The notes: generated by a model not told the origin, from the sequence alone. 64,000 bases of DNA from Halohasta litorea (GCF_024494645.1 NZ_JANHDJ010000003.1:124001-188000), one strand, 5' to 3'. Positions 51,784-61,580 are shown, numbered from the stretch's first letter. Numbers and translations: made by a program.

Positions 51784-52856
51784 ACACGCTACTCATCACC
51801 GCAACCGAGGAAAGCACCGGCAAGACCGCCATCGCCCTCGCCTTGGCGACGATCGCCCACGAGCGCGGCCAGTCGGTCGGCTACATGAAACCGAAAGGCA
51901 CCCGCCTGCAGAGCAACGTCGGCAAAACGCTCGACGAGGACCCCATGCTGGCACGGGAGCTCCTGGATCTCGACGCCGAGATGCACGAGCTCGAACCCGT
52001 CGTCTACTCGCCGACGTTCATCGACGGCGCAATGCGCGGCCGCGAGGACCCCGCCGAACTCCGCGAGCAGATCCGAACCCAGTTCGACGGCCTCGCCGAG
52101 GGACGCGACCTCATGGTCGTCGAGGGCGGCGGCTCGCTCACCACGGGCGGCATCGTCGACCTCACCGACGCCGACATCGCCGAACTGCTCGATGCCAACG
52201 TGGTGTTAGTCGCCGACTACACCCAGCCAGCCGACATCGACGGCATTCTGGCGGCGGTCGACGACCTCGGCGAGAACCTCGCTGGCATCGTCTTCAACCG
52301 GATCGCCGACACCGCCTTCGAAGAGCTCAACAGCGACGTGATCCCGTTCCTCGAAAGCCGTGGGATCGAGGTCTTCGGTGCGGTCCCACAGGAGACCGAT
52401 CTCGCGGGTGTCAGTATCGCCGATCTTGCCGACGAGCTCGGCGCGGACACGCTGACCGACATCGAGACCGACGCGGTCGTCGAGCGGTTCCTCGTCGGCG
52501 CGATGGGTGGCGACGAGGCACTGCGCTACTTCCGGCGGGCTCGCGATGCGGCAGTCATCACCGGGGGCGACCGTTCGGACATCCACACCGCCGCGCTGGA
52601 AGCCTCGGGCGTCAAATGCCTCATTCTGACCGGGGGCCACCGACCCTCGCCTGCGATCTTGGGCCGGGCCGCCGAGGCCAACACGCCGGTGCTCCAGATC
52701 AACACCGACACGCTCACCGCGGTCGAACGCGCCGAGTCGGTCGTCCGAAGCGGCCGCACGCGGGACCGACGCACCGTCGAGACGATGGCCGACCTCCTCG
52801 GCGAACGTGTCGACCTCGATGCGCTGATCGGCAGCGAAGTCGCCACCGACGAGTAG
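51780..52856 (+). CDS. BioD-like/DRTGG domain protein (phosphotransacetylase N-terminal homolog)
   Basis: The 358-residue protein starts with a BioD-like P-loop domain (ITATEESTGKTAIALALA, VEGGGSLTTGGIVDLTD) and ends with a DRTGG domain (from about residue 215). The same two domains form the regulatory N-terminus of bacterial Pta, but no Pta catalytic domain follows. The ATG overlaps the acd stop by 4 nt (ATGA), so the two proteins are probably made together. A regulatory or sensing role for acetate/acetyl-CoA flow is inferred from this pairing. Confidence 0.87.
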   Translation: MNTLLITATEESTGKTAIALALATIAHERGQSVGYMKPKGTRLQSNVGKTLDEDPMLARELLDLDAEMHELEPVVYSPTFIDGAMRGREDPAELREQIRTQFDGLAEGRDLMVVEGGGSLTTGGIVDLTDADIAELLDANVVLVADYTQPADIDGILAAVDDLGENLAGIVFNRIADTAFEELNSDVIPFLESRGIEVFGAVPQETDLAGVSIADLADELGADTLTDIETDAVVERFLVGAMGGDEALRYFRRARDAAVITGGDRSDIHTAALEASGVKCLILTGGHRPSPAILGRAAEANTPVLQINTDTLTAVERAESVVRSGRTRDRRTVETMADLLGERVDLDALIGSEVATDE

Positions 52857-52923
52857 TCGGCTCCTGCGGCGTGATTTTATAAACGACGAGAAAACAGTTC
52901 TGTTAGCTGCTCTATAACTAATT

Positions 52924-53097
52924 ATGGTCGATCGTCCACGACTGCAGAACAGCATCGTCTACGGCGGAGTTGTCGCGTTCGCCCTTGCCCTGCTCGTCCC
53001 GGACCCGACAGGGGCGGCGTTCGTGTTTCTTTTTCCGATACTCACGCTCATGGGGACACTGCTTTTCTACTGGACCGGCTGGTTCGTCACCGAATAA
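52924..53097 (+). CDS. 57-residue two-helix membrane protein
   Basis: The sequence VDRPRLQNSIVYGGVVAFA begins helix one; helix two is AFVFLFPILTLMGTLLFYW. Both helices are joined by VPDPTGA. AT-rich DNA precedes the ATG. It is 67 nt after the BioD/DRTGG gene and convergent with a regulator gene. Typical of small haloarchaeal membrane proteins; function unknown. Confidence 0.65.
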   Translation: MVDRPRLQNSIVYGGVVAFALALLVPDPTGAAFVFLFPILTLMGTLLFYWTGWFVTE

Positions 53098-53109
53098 GTC
53101 GAAACCGAA

Positions 53110-53463
53110 TCAGTGGTCTTCGTAGGCCAGGTTCATCAGCCACTGCGAGAAGGAGTCGCTCTGGGGGTTGACCTCCTCTTCGCCGATAAACGGCGAGAGC
53201 ATATCCCCGGCCATCAACAGTCGGAAGTCGAGATCCCGCGCGGCGGGTTCGAGATAGTAGGTGTTGTGGCCGTTGTAGACGGTATCCTCGCGTTTGATGA
53301 GCCCCGAGTCGACCAGTGCCTCGGCAATCCGGCTTCCCTTCCGAGAGGAGACATCGAGTTCCTTCCAGAAGTCGCTCTGATGAATCCCACCCGTCTCACG
53401 AATCAGTTCCAGCCCACGATACTCGTCTTCAGAGAGACTGTCTTCGATCTCGGCGGCACTCAT
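53110..53463 (-). CDS. Winged-helix transcriptional regulator (MarR-like)
   Basis: The 117-residue protein has a wHTH: LSEDEYRGLELIRETGGIHQ and DFWKELDVSSRKGSRIAEAL (recognition helix), with the wing NGHNTYYLEPAARD. It ends in an acidic tail. It is divergent from the thiB-like operon through a 159-bp gap and could control it, though similar proteins are general regulators in haloarchaea. No effector domain is visible. Confidence 0.82.
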   Translation of the reverse strand: MSAAEIEDSLSEDEYRGLELIRETGGIHQSDFWKELDVSSRKGSRIAEALVDSGLIKREDTVYNGHNTYYLEPAARDLDFRLLMAGDMLSPFIGEEEVNPQSDSFSQWLMNLAYEDH

Positions 53464-53622
53464 ATGTTCCTACTCCGGACGCGAATCGTTTAACAGTTTA
53501 GGAAACGACCGGGATGGCCCATCGACACGTCGGTCGAACCCCGTCCACGGGGAGATCGTTCTGAGCAGCTGATAGGACACACAACGAGTAGTTAAAGTAT
53601 TCCCGAGTGAAACCACCGAAGT

Positions 53623-54678
53623 ATGAAGCGACGGACGTTCCTCACACACGGCGCTGGGAGTGTGGCGGGACTCTCTGCACTGGCGGGCTGTATCGGTGAA
53701 ACCGAGGACTCGGGCCAAACACTGACTGTCGCGGCCTACTCCTCGTTTACCGGCGAGGACACCGCGGGCAACTGGCTCAAATCCGCGTTCGAATCCGAAA
53801 ATCCCGAAACGACCGTCGAGTTCCAGACGACCGAAACCGGCGTCAACGAGTTCATCCAACGCCGATCGGAGGACGCACCGATCGACGCGGACCTGTTTGT
53901 CGGCCTCAACACGGGCGAGCTCGTCCAGGCCGACGAACAGCTCGACGATTCGCTGTTCGCCGCAACGGACGACGAAGTCGACGGGAGCGGGGCGGTCAAA
54001 CCCGATCTGGACTTCGACCCCGACGGTCGTGTCGTGCCGTACGATACGGGCTACATCAGTCTCGTCTACGACGAGGGCGAAGTAGCGGAACCGGCCACCT
54101 TCGACTCGCTGTTGGACCCCGAGTACGAAGACGGGCTGATCGCTCAGAACGCCCAACAGTCCGATCCTGGCCGGGCGTTCCTGCTGTGGACGATCAACGA
54201 GAAAGGCCCCGACGGCTATCTCGACTACTGGAGCGAGCTGGCCGACAACGGCGTTCAGATCCTCTCTGATTGGGGAACCGCCTACGAGGCCTACCAGGAC
54301 GAGGAGGCCCCAATGGTCGTCTCCTACTCCACCGATCAGGTGTACTACAACGGCGAGGGCGTCGACACCTCCCGCCATCAGGTCGGCTTCCTCAACGACC
54401 AGGGGTATGCCAACCCCGAAGGAATGGCCCAGTTCGTCGACGCCGACAATCCCGAGTTGGCCCGCGAGTTCATGTCGTTCATGCTGACAGAGGAGGCCCA
54501 AGCCGAGATCGCCACCCGAAACGTCCAGTTCCCCGCCGTCGAGGGTGTCGACCCCGGCGGCGAGTTCAGCGAGTTCGCCCTCGAACCGCCCGAGGCCGTC
54601 ACCTACAGCTACGACGAGCTGGTCGGCAACGTCAGCGGCTGGATCGACGAGTGGGCCCGCCAGATCGTGAGCAACTGA
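53623..54678 (+). CDS. thiB: ThiB-like thiamine-binding lipoprotein of an ABC importer
   Basis: The 351-residue protein has a Tat lipoprotein signal (KRRTFLTHGAGSVAGLSALA, then GC). The mature part resembles bacterial ThiB in order: LTVAAYSSFTGEDTAG, VVPYDTGYISLVYDEG, DPGRAFLLWTINEKGPDGYL, DWGTAYEAYQDEEAPMVVSY and the ending WIDEWARQIVSN. It would bind thiamine or its phosphates outside the cell. Iron-binding proteins are an alternative within the wider fold. TATA-like GTTAAAGT is 28 nt before the ATG. It is followed after 2 nt by the permease gene. Confidence 0.85.
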   Translation: MKRRTFLTHGAGSVAGLSALAGCIGETEDSGQTLTVAAYSSFTGEDTAGNWLKSAFESENPETTVEFQTTETGVNEFIQRRSEDAPIDADLFVGLNTGELVQADEQLDDSLFAATDDEVDGSGAVKPDLDFDPDGRVVPYDTGYISLVYDEGEVAEPATFDSLLDPEYEDGLIAQNAQQSDPGRAFLLWTINEKGPDGYLDYWSELADNGVQILSDWGTAYEAYQDEEAPMVVSYSTDQVYYNGEGVDTSRHQVGFLNDQGYANPEGMAQFVDADNPELAREFMSFMLTEEAQAEIATRNVQFPAVEGVDPGGEFSEFALEPPEAVTYSYDELVGNVSGWIDEWARQIVSN

Positions 54679-54680
54679 CC

Positions 54681-56465
54681 ATGCGCCCCAAGGCGTCCCG
54701 ACTGCTCCCGGTCGGGGTCGCCGCCATGCTTGCAACGCTCGTCGCCGTGTTCTACTACCCCGTCGGCAGCGTCCTCAGTAGTGCCATCTACGCCGGTGGT
54801 CGACTCACCGTCGACCCGCTCGTGGCCGTCCTCGGCGACCCCTTTTATACCGGTGCAGCACACTCGCTGGTGACCGACCCGGCGAGCGTGCCGGGTGGAG
54901 TTGTAGGCTGGATCGACGCCGGGATGCCCCGCGTAGAGTTCGGCCTGTTCGGGTTTACGGCCTATCAGGCGCTGCTGTCGACGGTCGTGAGCGTCGCCGT
55001 CGGGCTCCCGGGGGCCTACCTGCTGGCACGCTTCGAGTTTCCGGGCCGGGCGTTCCTCCGGTCGGTGACGATTCTGCCCTTTGTTATGCCCTCTATACTG
55101 GTCGCAGTCGGCTTTCTGGCGATGTTCGGCTACACCGGTGTCGTCAACGATCTGCTGGGACTGGTGGGACTCGGCCCCCTAGAACTGGTGGGGACGCTGA
55201 AGGTCATCATCCTCGCCCACGCCTTTTATAATGCGCCGCTGGTGACACGGCTGGTGACCGCCGCCTGGGAGTCGGTCGACACCCGGCGCGTCGAGACCGC
55301 CCGCACACTGGGTGCGTCGCCACTGCAAGCGTTTCGTGACGTGACGCTCCCGCAGCTCGTCCCCGCAGTCCTCACGTCGGCAGTGCTCACGTTCATTTTT
55401 ACCTTCATGTCGTTCCCGATCGTTCTCGCCCTCGGCGGGCTCGAACTGGCGACCGTCGAGGTGTGGCTGTTTTCCCGCGTCCAGAACCTCGCGCTGGCCG
55501 AGGCGGCGACGCTGGGAGCCATCGAGACGGCCCTCTCGCTGGGATTGATCTACGTCTACTTACGGTTCGAGGCCACCCAGATCAGTGCCCACGGCGAGGG
55601 ACGCACGCGGGCGAGAACTCCGCTTTTCGTCGGCTGGCGATCACTAGTCGACCCCCGACGGGTCGGCCTCTTGGCCTACAGCCTCGTGGCCGGTGTCCTT
55701 TTCGTCGGCCCGCTGGCGAGCCTCGTTATAGAGAGCCTAACAACGCCGGACGGAGCGTTCACCCTCGACTACTACGCCTTTTTGATCGCCCAGCAGGCCT
55801 CGGCAGCCGTCGGGACGGTCCAACCGCTGGCAGCGATCACTAACTCCCTGCTGTTCGGGGTGGGGGCGTTACTGTTGGCACTCCCGATGGGTGTGCTCGT
55901 CTCGGTGGTGGCCACCCGGGAGAGTCGTGGCTCGCGGCTCGCCGAGGCACTGTTGACCGCGCCGCTGGCTGTCAGCGGGATCGTCCTCGGGCTTGGGATG
56001 CTTCGAACGCTCGTCTTCGGGACGACGGCATTCGGTCACCGGCTCACGATCACGGGCCCGGTTGTGATCGTCGCGGTCCACGCCGTCGCGGCCTACCCCT
56101 TTGTTACACGGAACGTAACTCCAGCGTTGAGCGGGATCGACGATCGGCTCGTCGACGCCGCCCGGTCGCTGGGAGCCTCGCGGTCGACCGCGCTGGTCGA
56201 CATCGAACTCCCGCTGATCGTACCGGCGTTGGTCGCCGGGGCGGCGTTCGCCTTCGCGATCAGTATCGGCGAGTTCGACTCGACAGTGTTGTTAGCCGAG
56301 GGCGTCGACAGTGCGACGATGCCGGTCGCACTCGAACGCTACACCGCCAACCGCTCACTGGGGCCGAACCTCGGGCCAGCGACCGCGATGGGAACGGTCC
56401 TGCTGGCCGTGACAATCGTTAGCTTCGTCTTCATCGATCGCGCGGGGAGGCGCTGGGAGCGATGA
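54681..56465 (+). CDS. thiP: ThiP-like ABC permease, tandem domains
   Basis: The 594-residue permease holds two BPD_transp domains (each about six helices) with EAA-type coupling loops: ESVDTRRVETARTLGASPLQ in the first and DDRLVDAARSLGASRSTALV in the second. Fused permeases of this sort serve thiamine (ThiP) and iron importers. The ATG at 54681 follows the thiB-like stop by 2 nt; the longer open frame from 54270 overlaps thiB and is discarded. It overlaps the ATPase gene by 4 nt. Confidence 0.88.
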   Translation: MRPKASRLLPVGVAAMLATLVAVFYYPVGSVLSSAIYAGGRLTVDPLVAVLGDPFYTGAAHSLVTDPASVPGGVVGWIDAGMPRVEFGLFGFTAYQALLSTVVSVAVGLPGAYLLARFEFPGRAFLRSVTILPFVMPSILVAVGFLAMFGYTGVVNDLLGLVGLGPLELVGTLKVIILAHAFYNAPLVTRLVTAAWESVDTRRVETARTLGASPLQAFRDVTLPQLVPAVLTSAVLTFIFTFMSFPIVLALGGLELATVEVWLFSRVQNLALAEAATLGAIETALSLGLIYVYLRFEATQISAHGEGRTRARTPLFVGWRSLVDPRRVGLLAYSLVAGVLFVGPLASLVIESLTTPDGAFTLDYYAFLIAQQASAAVGTVQPLAAITNSLLFGVGALLLALPMGVLVSVVATRESRGSRLAEALLTAPLAVSGIVLGLGMLRTLVFGTTAFGHRLTITGPVVIVAVHAVAAYPFVTRNVTPALSGIDDRLVDAARSLGASRSTALVDIELPLIVPALVAGAAFAFAISIGEFDSTVLLAEGVDSATMPVALERYTANRSLGPNLGPATAMGTVLLAVTIVSFVFIDRAGRRWER

Positions 56466-57604
56466 CGACCACCGACGGCAACAGCAAGGGAGCCGACAAC
56501 ACGGCGGTCGAAATCACGGAACTCGGCGTCGACTTCGGGAGCGTCACAGCCCTCGCCGACGTTTCGCTGTCGATCGACGACGGGGAGTTTTTTACGCTCG
56601 TCGGCCCCTCCGGCTGCGGCAAGACGACACTGCTGCGGTCGATCGCCGGACTGGAAACCCCCTCCCGTGGCAGTGTATCCCTTGGCGGCCAAGACGTGAC
56701 CGACGAGCCACCCGAGGAACGGAACGTCGGGATCGTCTTCCAGGACTACTCGCTGTTTCCCCACCTGAGCGTCGCCGAAAACGTCGCCTACGGGCTGCAG
56801 TTCCACGATCTGTCGGAGAGCCGCGACACCGAGGCGCGTGTCACGGAGCTCCTGGAGCTGGTCGACCTTGCGGGATTCAGCGACCGCGAGCCGGGCCAAC
56901 TGTCGGGTGGCCAAAAACAGCGCGTTGCGTTGGCGCGGGCACTCGCTCCCGAACCCGACGTGCTGCTGTTGGATGAACCGTTGTCGGCTCTCGACGCCCA
57001 GCTTCGCAAGGAGCTCCGGGTCCAGATCAAAACCATCCAGCGGGACCTCGGGATTACGACAGTGTACGTGACCCACGATCAGGCCGAGGCGCTGGCGATC
57101 AGCGACCGGATCGCCGTCATGCGGAACGGGCGGCTCCAGCAGGTCGACACGCCGGAGACGGTGTACCGCCAGCCCGCCTCGCGGGCGGTCGCCGAGTTCA
57201 TCGGCGACAACAACGTTTTCGAGGGGAACGTTGCCGACGACGGCCGACACCTCGACGTCGGCGGGACGCTGGTACCGCTTCCCGAGGGGGGCAACCGAGC
57301 GGCCGGGCAATCCCGTACCGTCTCGATTCGCCCGGAAGCACTGTCAGTGACCGACGGCCAGCGGGCCGACGCGCCGACGCTGTCAGCGAGAGTCGAAACC
57401 GTCGAGTTCCTCGGGGACGCCTACCGCGTGCACTGCCGGTGGAACGACCGATCGATCGTCGTGAAGACGGCTGCAACGACACCGCCGGAGGGCGCAGTCG
57501 ACCTGCAGTTCGACGCCGAAGACGTCCACATCCTGGAGCCTCAACGATCGGGCTCGACCCGTTCGAACTCGGTCCGACAGGGCGGCCCATCGGCGAACCA
57601 GTAG
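56462..57604 (+). CDS. ABC transporter ATPase of the thiB-thiP operon, with TOBE domain
   Basis: The 380-residue protein has Walker A GPSGCGKTTLL (about residue 48), Q-loop VFQDYSLFPHLSV, signature LSGGQKQRVALARALA and Walker B VLLLDEPLSALD. A C-terminal TOBE domain (about residues 290-365) regulates or couples transport. ThiQ of Enterobacteria is only about 230 residues; this is the longer PotA/CysA type. Last in the operon. Its 3' end overlaps the convergent NRDE gene by 64 bp. Confidence 0.9.
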   Translation: MTTTDGNSKGADNTAVEITELGVDFGSVTALADVSLSIDDGEFFTLVGPSGCGKTTLLRSIAGLETPSRGSVSLGGQDVTDEPPEERNVGIVFQDYSLFPHLSVAENVAYGLQFHDLSESRDTEARVTELLELVDLAGFSDREPGQLSGGQKQRVALARALAPEPDVLLLDEPLSALDAQLRKELRVQIKTIQRDLGITTVYVTHDQAEALAISDRIAVMRNGRLQQVDTPETVYRQPASRAVAEFIGDNNVFEGNVADDGRHLDVGGTLVPLPEGGNRAAGQSRTVSIRPEALSVTDGQRADAPTLSARVETVEFLGDAYRVHCRWNDRSIVVKTAATTPPEGAVDLQFDAEDVHILEPQRSGSTRSNSVRQGGPSANQ

Positions 57605-58284
57605 CGGCCGACCACCTCCTCGCTGTCTTCGAGCTGGATCAGCGAGGCCGACCGCGTGCCGAAGCCGTCGCCGTGGACGCAGACGCCGTACTCGTGGTCG
57701 CCGAGTGCCTCGCCCGCCCGGTCGAGCCAGTCGCTGGCCGTCTCGCCGTCTTCGGGTTCGAGGGCCGTCCGGAGGGCGCTTGCGTTGGCGGCCTGCTGTC
57801 GGCCCACCTCGGGACGGGCCTCGGGTTCGAAGAATGCGCCATCCGCGCCGACGTTGACGACGACGTGGACGCCGGGGTCGAACGCCGTGACCGCGAGCTC
57901 GCCGTCCCACTCCAGGAGCACCGCGCGATCGGCGTCCGCGACGACGAGGTTGAAGCCCGCATACGTTTCCTCACTGGTCGACGCCCGCACGTGGTCGATT
58001 GCCGCGGTGGCCGACGGCAGTGCGAGACAGTCAGCGACGAGTTTGCCCCGCGAGCGGCCCCCCTCGCGGTCGATCCAGCGGTTCGTGATTGCGACGAACA
58101 CCCCCTCGTGGTTGTAGCCGATCCAGGTCCCGCCTGCGGTGCTGTCCCGCGGCGCGATGGCGGCCGGCTCCGCGCGGAACCGAGCGGGAGGCTCCGAGGG
58201 TCGGCCCAGCGCCTCGTCACGGTTGGCGGCGGCGACGACCGGCGAGTCGGGAAACAGCTGCCAGGCGACGAGGAGTGTACACAC
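57541..58284 (-). CDS. NRDE family (TANGO2-like) protein
   Basis: The 247-residue protein begins CTLLVAWQLFPDSPVV and ANRDEALGRPSEPPARF, the NRDE hallmark, with GGTWIGYNHEGVFVAITNR next. It may be an Ntn-hydrolase fold with Cys2 exposed after Met removal. GTG at 58284 places this Cys second; TATA-like TTTTATATG (minus strand, 58305-58313) is 25 nt before it and supports the choice. TANGO2 relatives have been linked to heme or lipid handling, but the archaeal role is unknown. It overlaps the convergent ABC ATPase gene by 64 bp. Confidence 0.88.
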   Translation of the reverse strand: MCTLLVAWQLFPDSPVVAAANRDEALGRPSEPPARFRAEPAAIAPRDSTAGGTWIGYNHEGVFVAITNRWIDREGGRSRGKLVADCLALPSATAAIDHVRASTSEETYAGFNLVVADADRAVLLEWDGELAVTAFDPGVHVVVNVGADGAFFEPEARPEVGRQQAANASALRTALEPEDGETASDWLDRAGEALGDHEYGVCVHGDGFGTRSASLIQLEDSEEVVGRYWFADGPPCRTEFERVEPDR

Positions 58285-58503
58285 GGCCGACAGTAGCACA
58301 CCGTCATATAAAAGGATGAGTCCCGGCGGAGTCGTCTTGTTTCGGTAACGGAGACGCCGGAGAGCCGACGACTGACGCCGTGTTGCTGCGGTTCCGGCGA
58401 GATGGCCACATTGCGAACTGAAGCCGTTCGAGCTGCTGTTTTCGAGGGACTGACGGACGGGGAAGTTGACAAAGCTAAAGTCCGTCTACCTCCGTTCGTC
58501 TCC

Positions 58504-58509
58504 AAGGAG
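58504..58509 (+). promoter_or_regulatory. Shine-Dalgarno site for proC
   Basis: AAGGAG lies 8 nt before the ATG at 58518. A clear SD is uncommon among first genes in this window and implies a 5' leader on the proline operon mRNA. Confidence 0.55.
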
Positions 58510-58517
58510 CCCACAGA

Positions 58518-59294
58518 ATGACACAGATAAGCGTTGTTGGCTGCGGAAACATGGGGGGCGCATTTATCAAGGGCCTCCAGGAGTCGGGCGAACACACGGT
58601 GACTGCCTGCGATGTCGACCCGGATGTTCTCGACGCCATCGCACCCTACTGCGATGAGACCACCACCGAGCTATCGGTGGCCGCCGAGGCAGAGGTGGTC
58701 GTCCTCGCGGTGAAACCGGATCTCGTCGGCGCGATCCTCCCGGATCTCGAACTCGACGCCGACCAGACGCTGCTGTCGATCGCCGCGGGCGTCCCGACCG
58801 ACCTCCTCGAATCGGAGACCGACGCAAGGGTCGTTCGGATCATGCCGAACCTCGCGGCCGAATACGGGATGATGGCCGCCGCCGCCACCGAGTCGACGGT
58901 CACCGACGAGGTCCGGGCGATCCTGGATGCGGTCGGCGAGTTCGTCGAGGTCCCGGAGGCCCAGATGGACATCGCCACCGCGGTCAACGGCAGCGGCCCC
59001 GCCTTCGTCTTCTATCTCATCAATGCGATGGCGAAGGCTGGCGTCGACGGCGGGCTGAGCGAGGCCGATAGCCGGACGCTCGCTGCACAAACCTTCAAGG
59101 GCGCAGCCGAGACCGTCCTCAACTCCGAGAAATCCATCGAGGACCTGATCGAGGCGGTCTGTTCGCCCAACGGGACGACCATCGAGGGGATGGAGGTCCT
59201 GTGGGACAGCGACGTCGAGGCGGAACTCGGCGAGGCCGTCGCCGCCGCCGAGGAGCGCTCGAAGGAGCTGGCGCGGGACGCCGACGGTGAGTGA
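58518..59294 (+). CDS. proC: Pyrroline-5-carboxylate reductase
   Basis: The 258-residue enzyme carries out the last step of proline synthesis. It has the NAD(P)-binding VVGCGNMGGAF, VVLAVKPDLV, RIMPNLAAEYG, and the family signature region GSGPAFVFYLINAMAKAGV with SPNGTTIEGMEVL. It is first of proC-proB-proA, with a clear SD. The gap to proB is 12 nt. Confidence 0.96.
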   Translation: MTQISVVGCGNMGGAFIKGLQESGEHTVTACDVDPDVLDAIAPYCDETTTELSVAAEAEVVVLAVKPDLVGAILPDLELDADQTLLSIAAGVPTDLLESETDARVVRIMPNLAAEYGMMAAAATESTVTDEVRAILDAVGEFVEVPEAQMDIATAVNGSGPAFVFYLINAMAKAGVDGGLSEADSRTLAAQTFKGAAETVLNSEKSIEDLIEAVCSPNGTTIEGMEVLWDSDVEAELGEAVAAAEERSKELARDADGE

Positions 59295-59306
59295 GGCGGT
59301 CGACCA

Positions 59307-60170
59307 ATGAGTGAAACAGTCGACGACGAGGCGGCCGACGAGCACGCAGTCGACCGCGAGACGGTCGATCGGACCCGCGAGCAGGCAGCCGACGCCGACC
59401 GGGTCATCGTCAAAGCCGGGACCAACTCGCTGACCGACGCCGAGTCGAACCTCGACGACGAGAAGCTCGACAAACTGGTCGACGATCTGGTCGACCTCCT
59501 GGACCGCGGCAAAGAGATCATCCTCGTCTCCTCGGGGGCCGTCGGTGCCGGAAAAGGTCGCGTGGGGAACGGCGAGGAGACCCTCGAAGAGCTCCAGGCG
59601 CTGTCGACGGTGGGCCAATCGCACCTCATGCGACGCTACACCGAGAGCTTCGAGCGCCACGGCTACACGGTCGCCCAGATCCTGCTCACCCAGGACGACC
59701 TGGAGAACCCCGACCGTTTTACCAACTTCCACAACACCATCGAGACCCTCCTGGAGTGGGGTGTCGTGCCCATCATCAACGAAAACGACGCGATCGGCAC
59801 CGAAGAGCTGCGGATCGGCGACAACGACATGATCTCGGCATCCATCGCGGTGGGTGTCGGTGTCGACCTGCTTGTCACGCTCACCGACGTTGGTGGGGTC
59901 TACACGGGGAATCCGAAGGAGGACGACAGCGCAGCGCTGATCGATGCGGTCGGCGAGAACTACGGCTACGTCCAGGGGCTCGTCGACGAGAGCGCAGGCG
60001 AGGAGTTCGGCGGTATTCAAACCAAGGTCTCGGGGGCCCGGACGGTGAGCGAACACGGGATTCCCGCGGTGATCGCCAAGTCGACCGAGCCCGAGGTCTT
60101 GGAACAGATCGCCACGCAAAAAGCCGTAGGAACCATATTCGTTCCCATCAACGGTGGACACAATGAGTGA
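59307..60170 (+). CDS. proB: Glutamate 5-kinase without PUA domain
   Basis: The 287-residue kinase phosphorylates glutamate as the first step to proline. Motifs: [62 protein letters not shown] and [19 protein letters not shown]. An acidic extension of about 30 residues precedes the core, and the C-terminal PUA domain of bacterial ProB is absent. It overlaps proA by 8 nt. Confidence 0.95.
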   Translation: MSETVDDEAADEHAVDRETVDRTREQAADADRVIVKAGTNSLTDAESNLDDEKLDKLVDDLVDLLDRGKEIILVSSGAVGAGKGRVGNGEETLEELQALSTVGQSHLMRRYTESFERHGYTVAQILLTQDDLENPDRFTNFHNTIETLLEWGVVPIINENDAIGTEELRIGDNDMISASIAVGVGVDLLVTLTDVGGVYTGNPKEDDSAALIDAVGENYGYVQGLVDESAGEEFGGIQTKVSGARTVSEHGIPAVIAKSTEPEVLEQIATQKAVGTIFVPINGGHNE

Positions 60171-61506
60171 ACCTACAACCGAAGAGAAGGTAGCGGAGGC
60201 CGAGCGGGCCGCACTGCAGCTCGCGCAGTGTTCGGAAGCCGAACGGAACGCAGCCCTCGAATCGATCGCCGACGCGATCGAGGCCCACAGCGACGAGATC
60301 CTCACAGCGAACGAGGAAGACGTCGAGGAGGCCGAGGAACTGCTTGAAAAGGGCGAATACACCCAGGCGCTCGTCGACCGGCTCGCCTTATCCCACTCGA
60401 AGCTCGAATCGATCGCCGAGATGGTCCGCAGCGTCGCCGGACAGGACGACCCCCTCGGGAAGACCCTCGAAGCTCGGCGGCTCGACGAGGACCTCGAACT
60501 CTACAAGCAGTCGGTGCCGATCGGCGTCATCGGGACGGTCTTCGAGTCCCGGCCCGACGCGCTGGTCCAGATCGCCGCGCTCAGCCTCAAATCCGGCAAC
60601 GCGGTCATCCTCAAGGGCGGCAGCGAGGCCAGCGAGTCGAACCGCGTCCTCTACGAGATCATCGAGGAAGCCACCAGCGACCTGCCAACGGGATGGGCCC
60701 AACTGATCGAAGCCCGGGCCGACGTGAATGCGCTGTTGGAGATGGACGACTCGGTCGACCTCCTCATGCCGCGTGGGAGTTCCGAGTTCGTGAGCTACAT
60801 CCAGGACAACACCTCGATTCCCGTCTTGGGTCACACCGAGGGCGTCTGTCACGTCTACATCGACGAAGACGCCGACCTCTCGATGGCCGCCGAGGTCGCC
60901 CACGATGCGAAGGTCCAGTACCCAGCGGCCTGCAACGCCGCCGAAACCCTCCTGATCCACGAGTCGGTCGCCGCCAATTTCCTGCCGGAGATCGTAGACC
61001 GGTACGAAGAGTCGGGCGTCGAGATGCGCGGCGACGCCCGCGTACGCGACATCGTCGACGTGGACGCCGCCACTGACACCGACTGGTCGACCGAGTACGG
61101 CGATCTCGAAATCTCGCTGAAGATCGTCGATTCGATGCCCGAGGCAGTCGACCACATCAACGAGCACGGCTCGAAACACACCGACTCGATTATTACCCAA
61201 GATGGCGACACCGCGAGCGTCTTCATGCAGGGGATCGACTCGGCGAGCGTCTTCCACAACGCCTCGACCCGCTTTTCGGACGGCTACCGCTACGGCCTCG
61301 GCGCGGAGGTCGGCATCTCGACGGGCAAAACCCACGCCCGCGGCCCGGTCGGCCTCGGCGGGCTGACGACCTACCAGTACTTCATCGAGGGCGACGGCCA
61401 GATCGTCGCCAGCTACTCCGGTGCCAACCCGCGGGCGTTCGTCCACGAGGAGTTCGACGGCGAGTGGACGCCCGGTCGGCTCAGCGGATCGCGGATCGAG
61501 CAGTAA
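60163..61506 (+). CDS. proA: Gamma-glutamyl phosphate reductase
   Basis: The 447-residue aldehyde dehydrogenase-fold enzyme reduces glutamyl-5-phosphate to the semialdehyde. The catalytic Cys is in [14 protein letters not shown]; other motifs are [49 protein letters not shown] and GRPVGLGGL-type [15 protein letters not shown] near the end. ATG at 60163 lies inside the last codons of proB, so the two are translationally coupled. It is last in the operon. Confidence 0.96.
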   Translation: MSEPTTEEKVAEAERAALQLAQCSEAERNAALESIADAIEAHSDEILTANEEDVEEAEELLEKGEYTQALVDRLALSHSKLESIAEMVRSVAGQDDPLGKTLEARRLDEDLELYKQSVPIGVIGTVFESRPDALVQIAALSLKSGNAVILKGGSEASESNRVLYEIIEEATSDLPTGWAQLIEARADVNALLEMDDSVDLLMPRGSSEFVSYIQDNTSIPVLGHTEGVCHVYIDEDADLSMAAEVAHDAKVQYPAACNAAETLLIHESVAANFLPEIVDRYEESGVEMRGDARVRDIVDVDAATDTDWSTEYGDLEISLKIVDSMPEAVDHINEHGSKHTDSIITQDGDTASVFMQGIDSASVFHNASTRFSDGYRYGLGAEVGISTGKTHARGPVGLGGLTTYQYFIEGDGQIVASYSGANPRAFVHEEFDGEWTPGRLSGSRIEQ

Positions 61507-61580
61507 GTACCACCGACTCCGCTGTCGGGTCAAGCAACTCTCGGGCGAGACCATTTATCCGTTCGATGCCAACGGGGCCC

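Noticed and set aside
51602-52882. 426-codon plus-strand frame across acd and the BioD/DRTGG gene
   Set aside because: Arg/His-rich +1 shadow of two well-recognised genes.
53470-54735. 421-codon minus-strand frame over thiB
   Set aside because: Antisense shadow of a gene with a clear Tat lipoprotein signal and ThiB motifs.
58671-60362. 563-codon minus-strand open frame
   Set aside because: Antisense to proC and proB, both with complete motifs; Ser/Arg-rich beginning, no domain seen.
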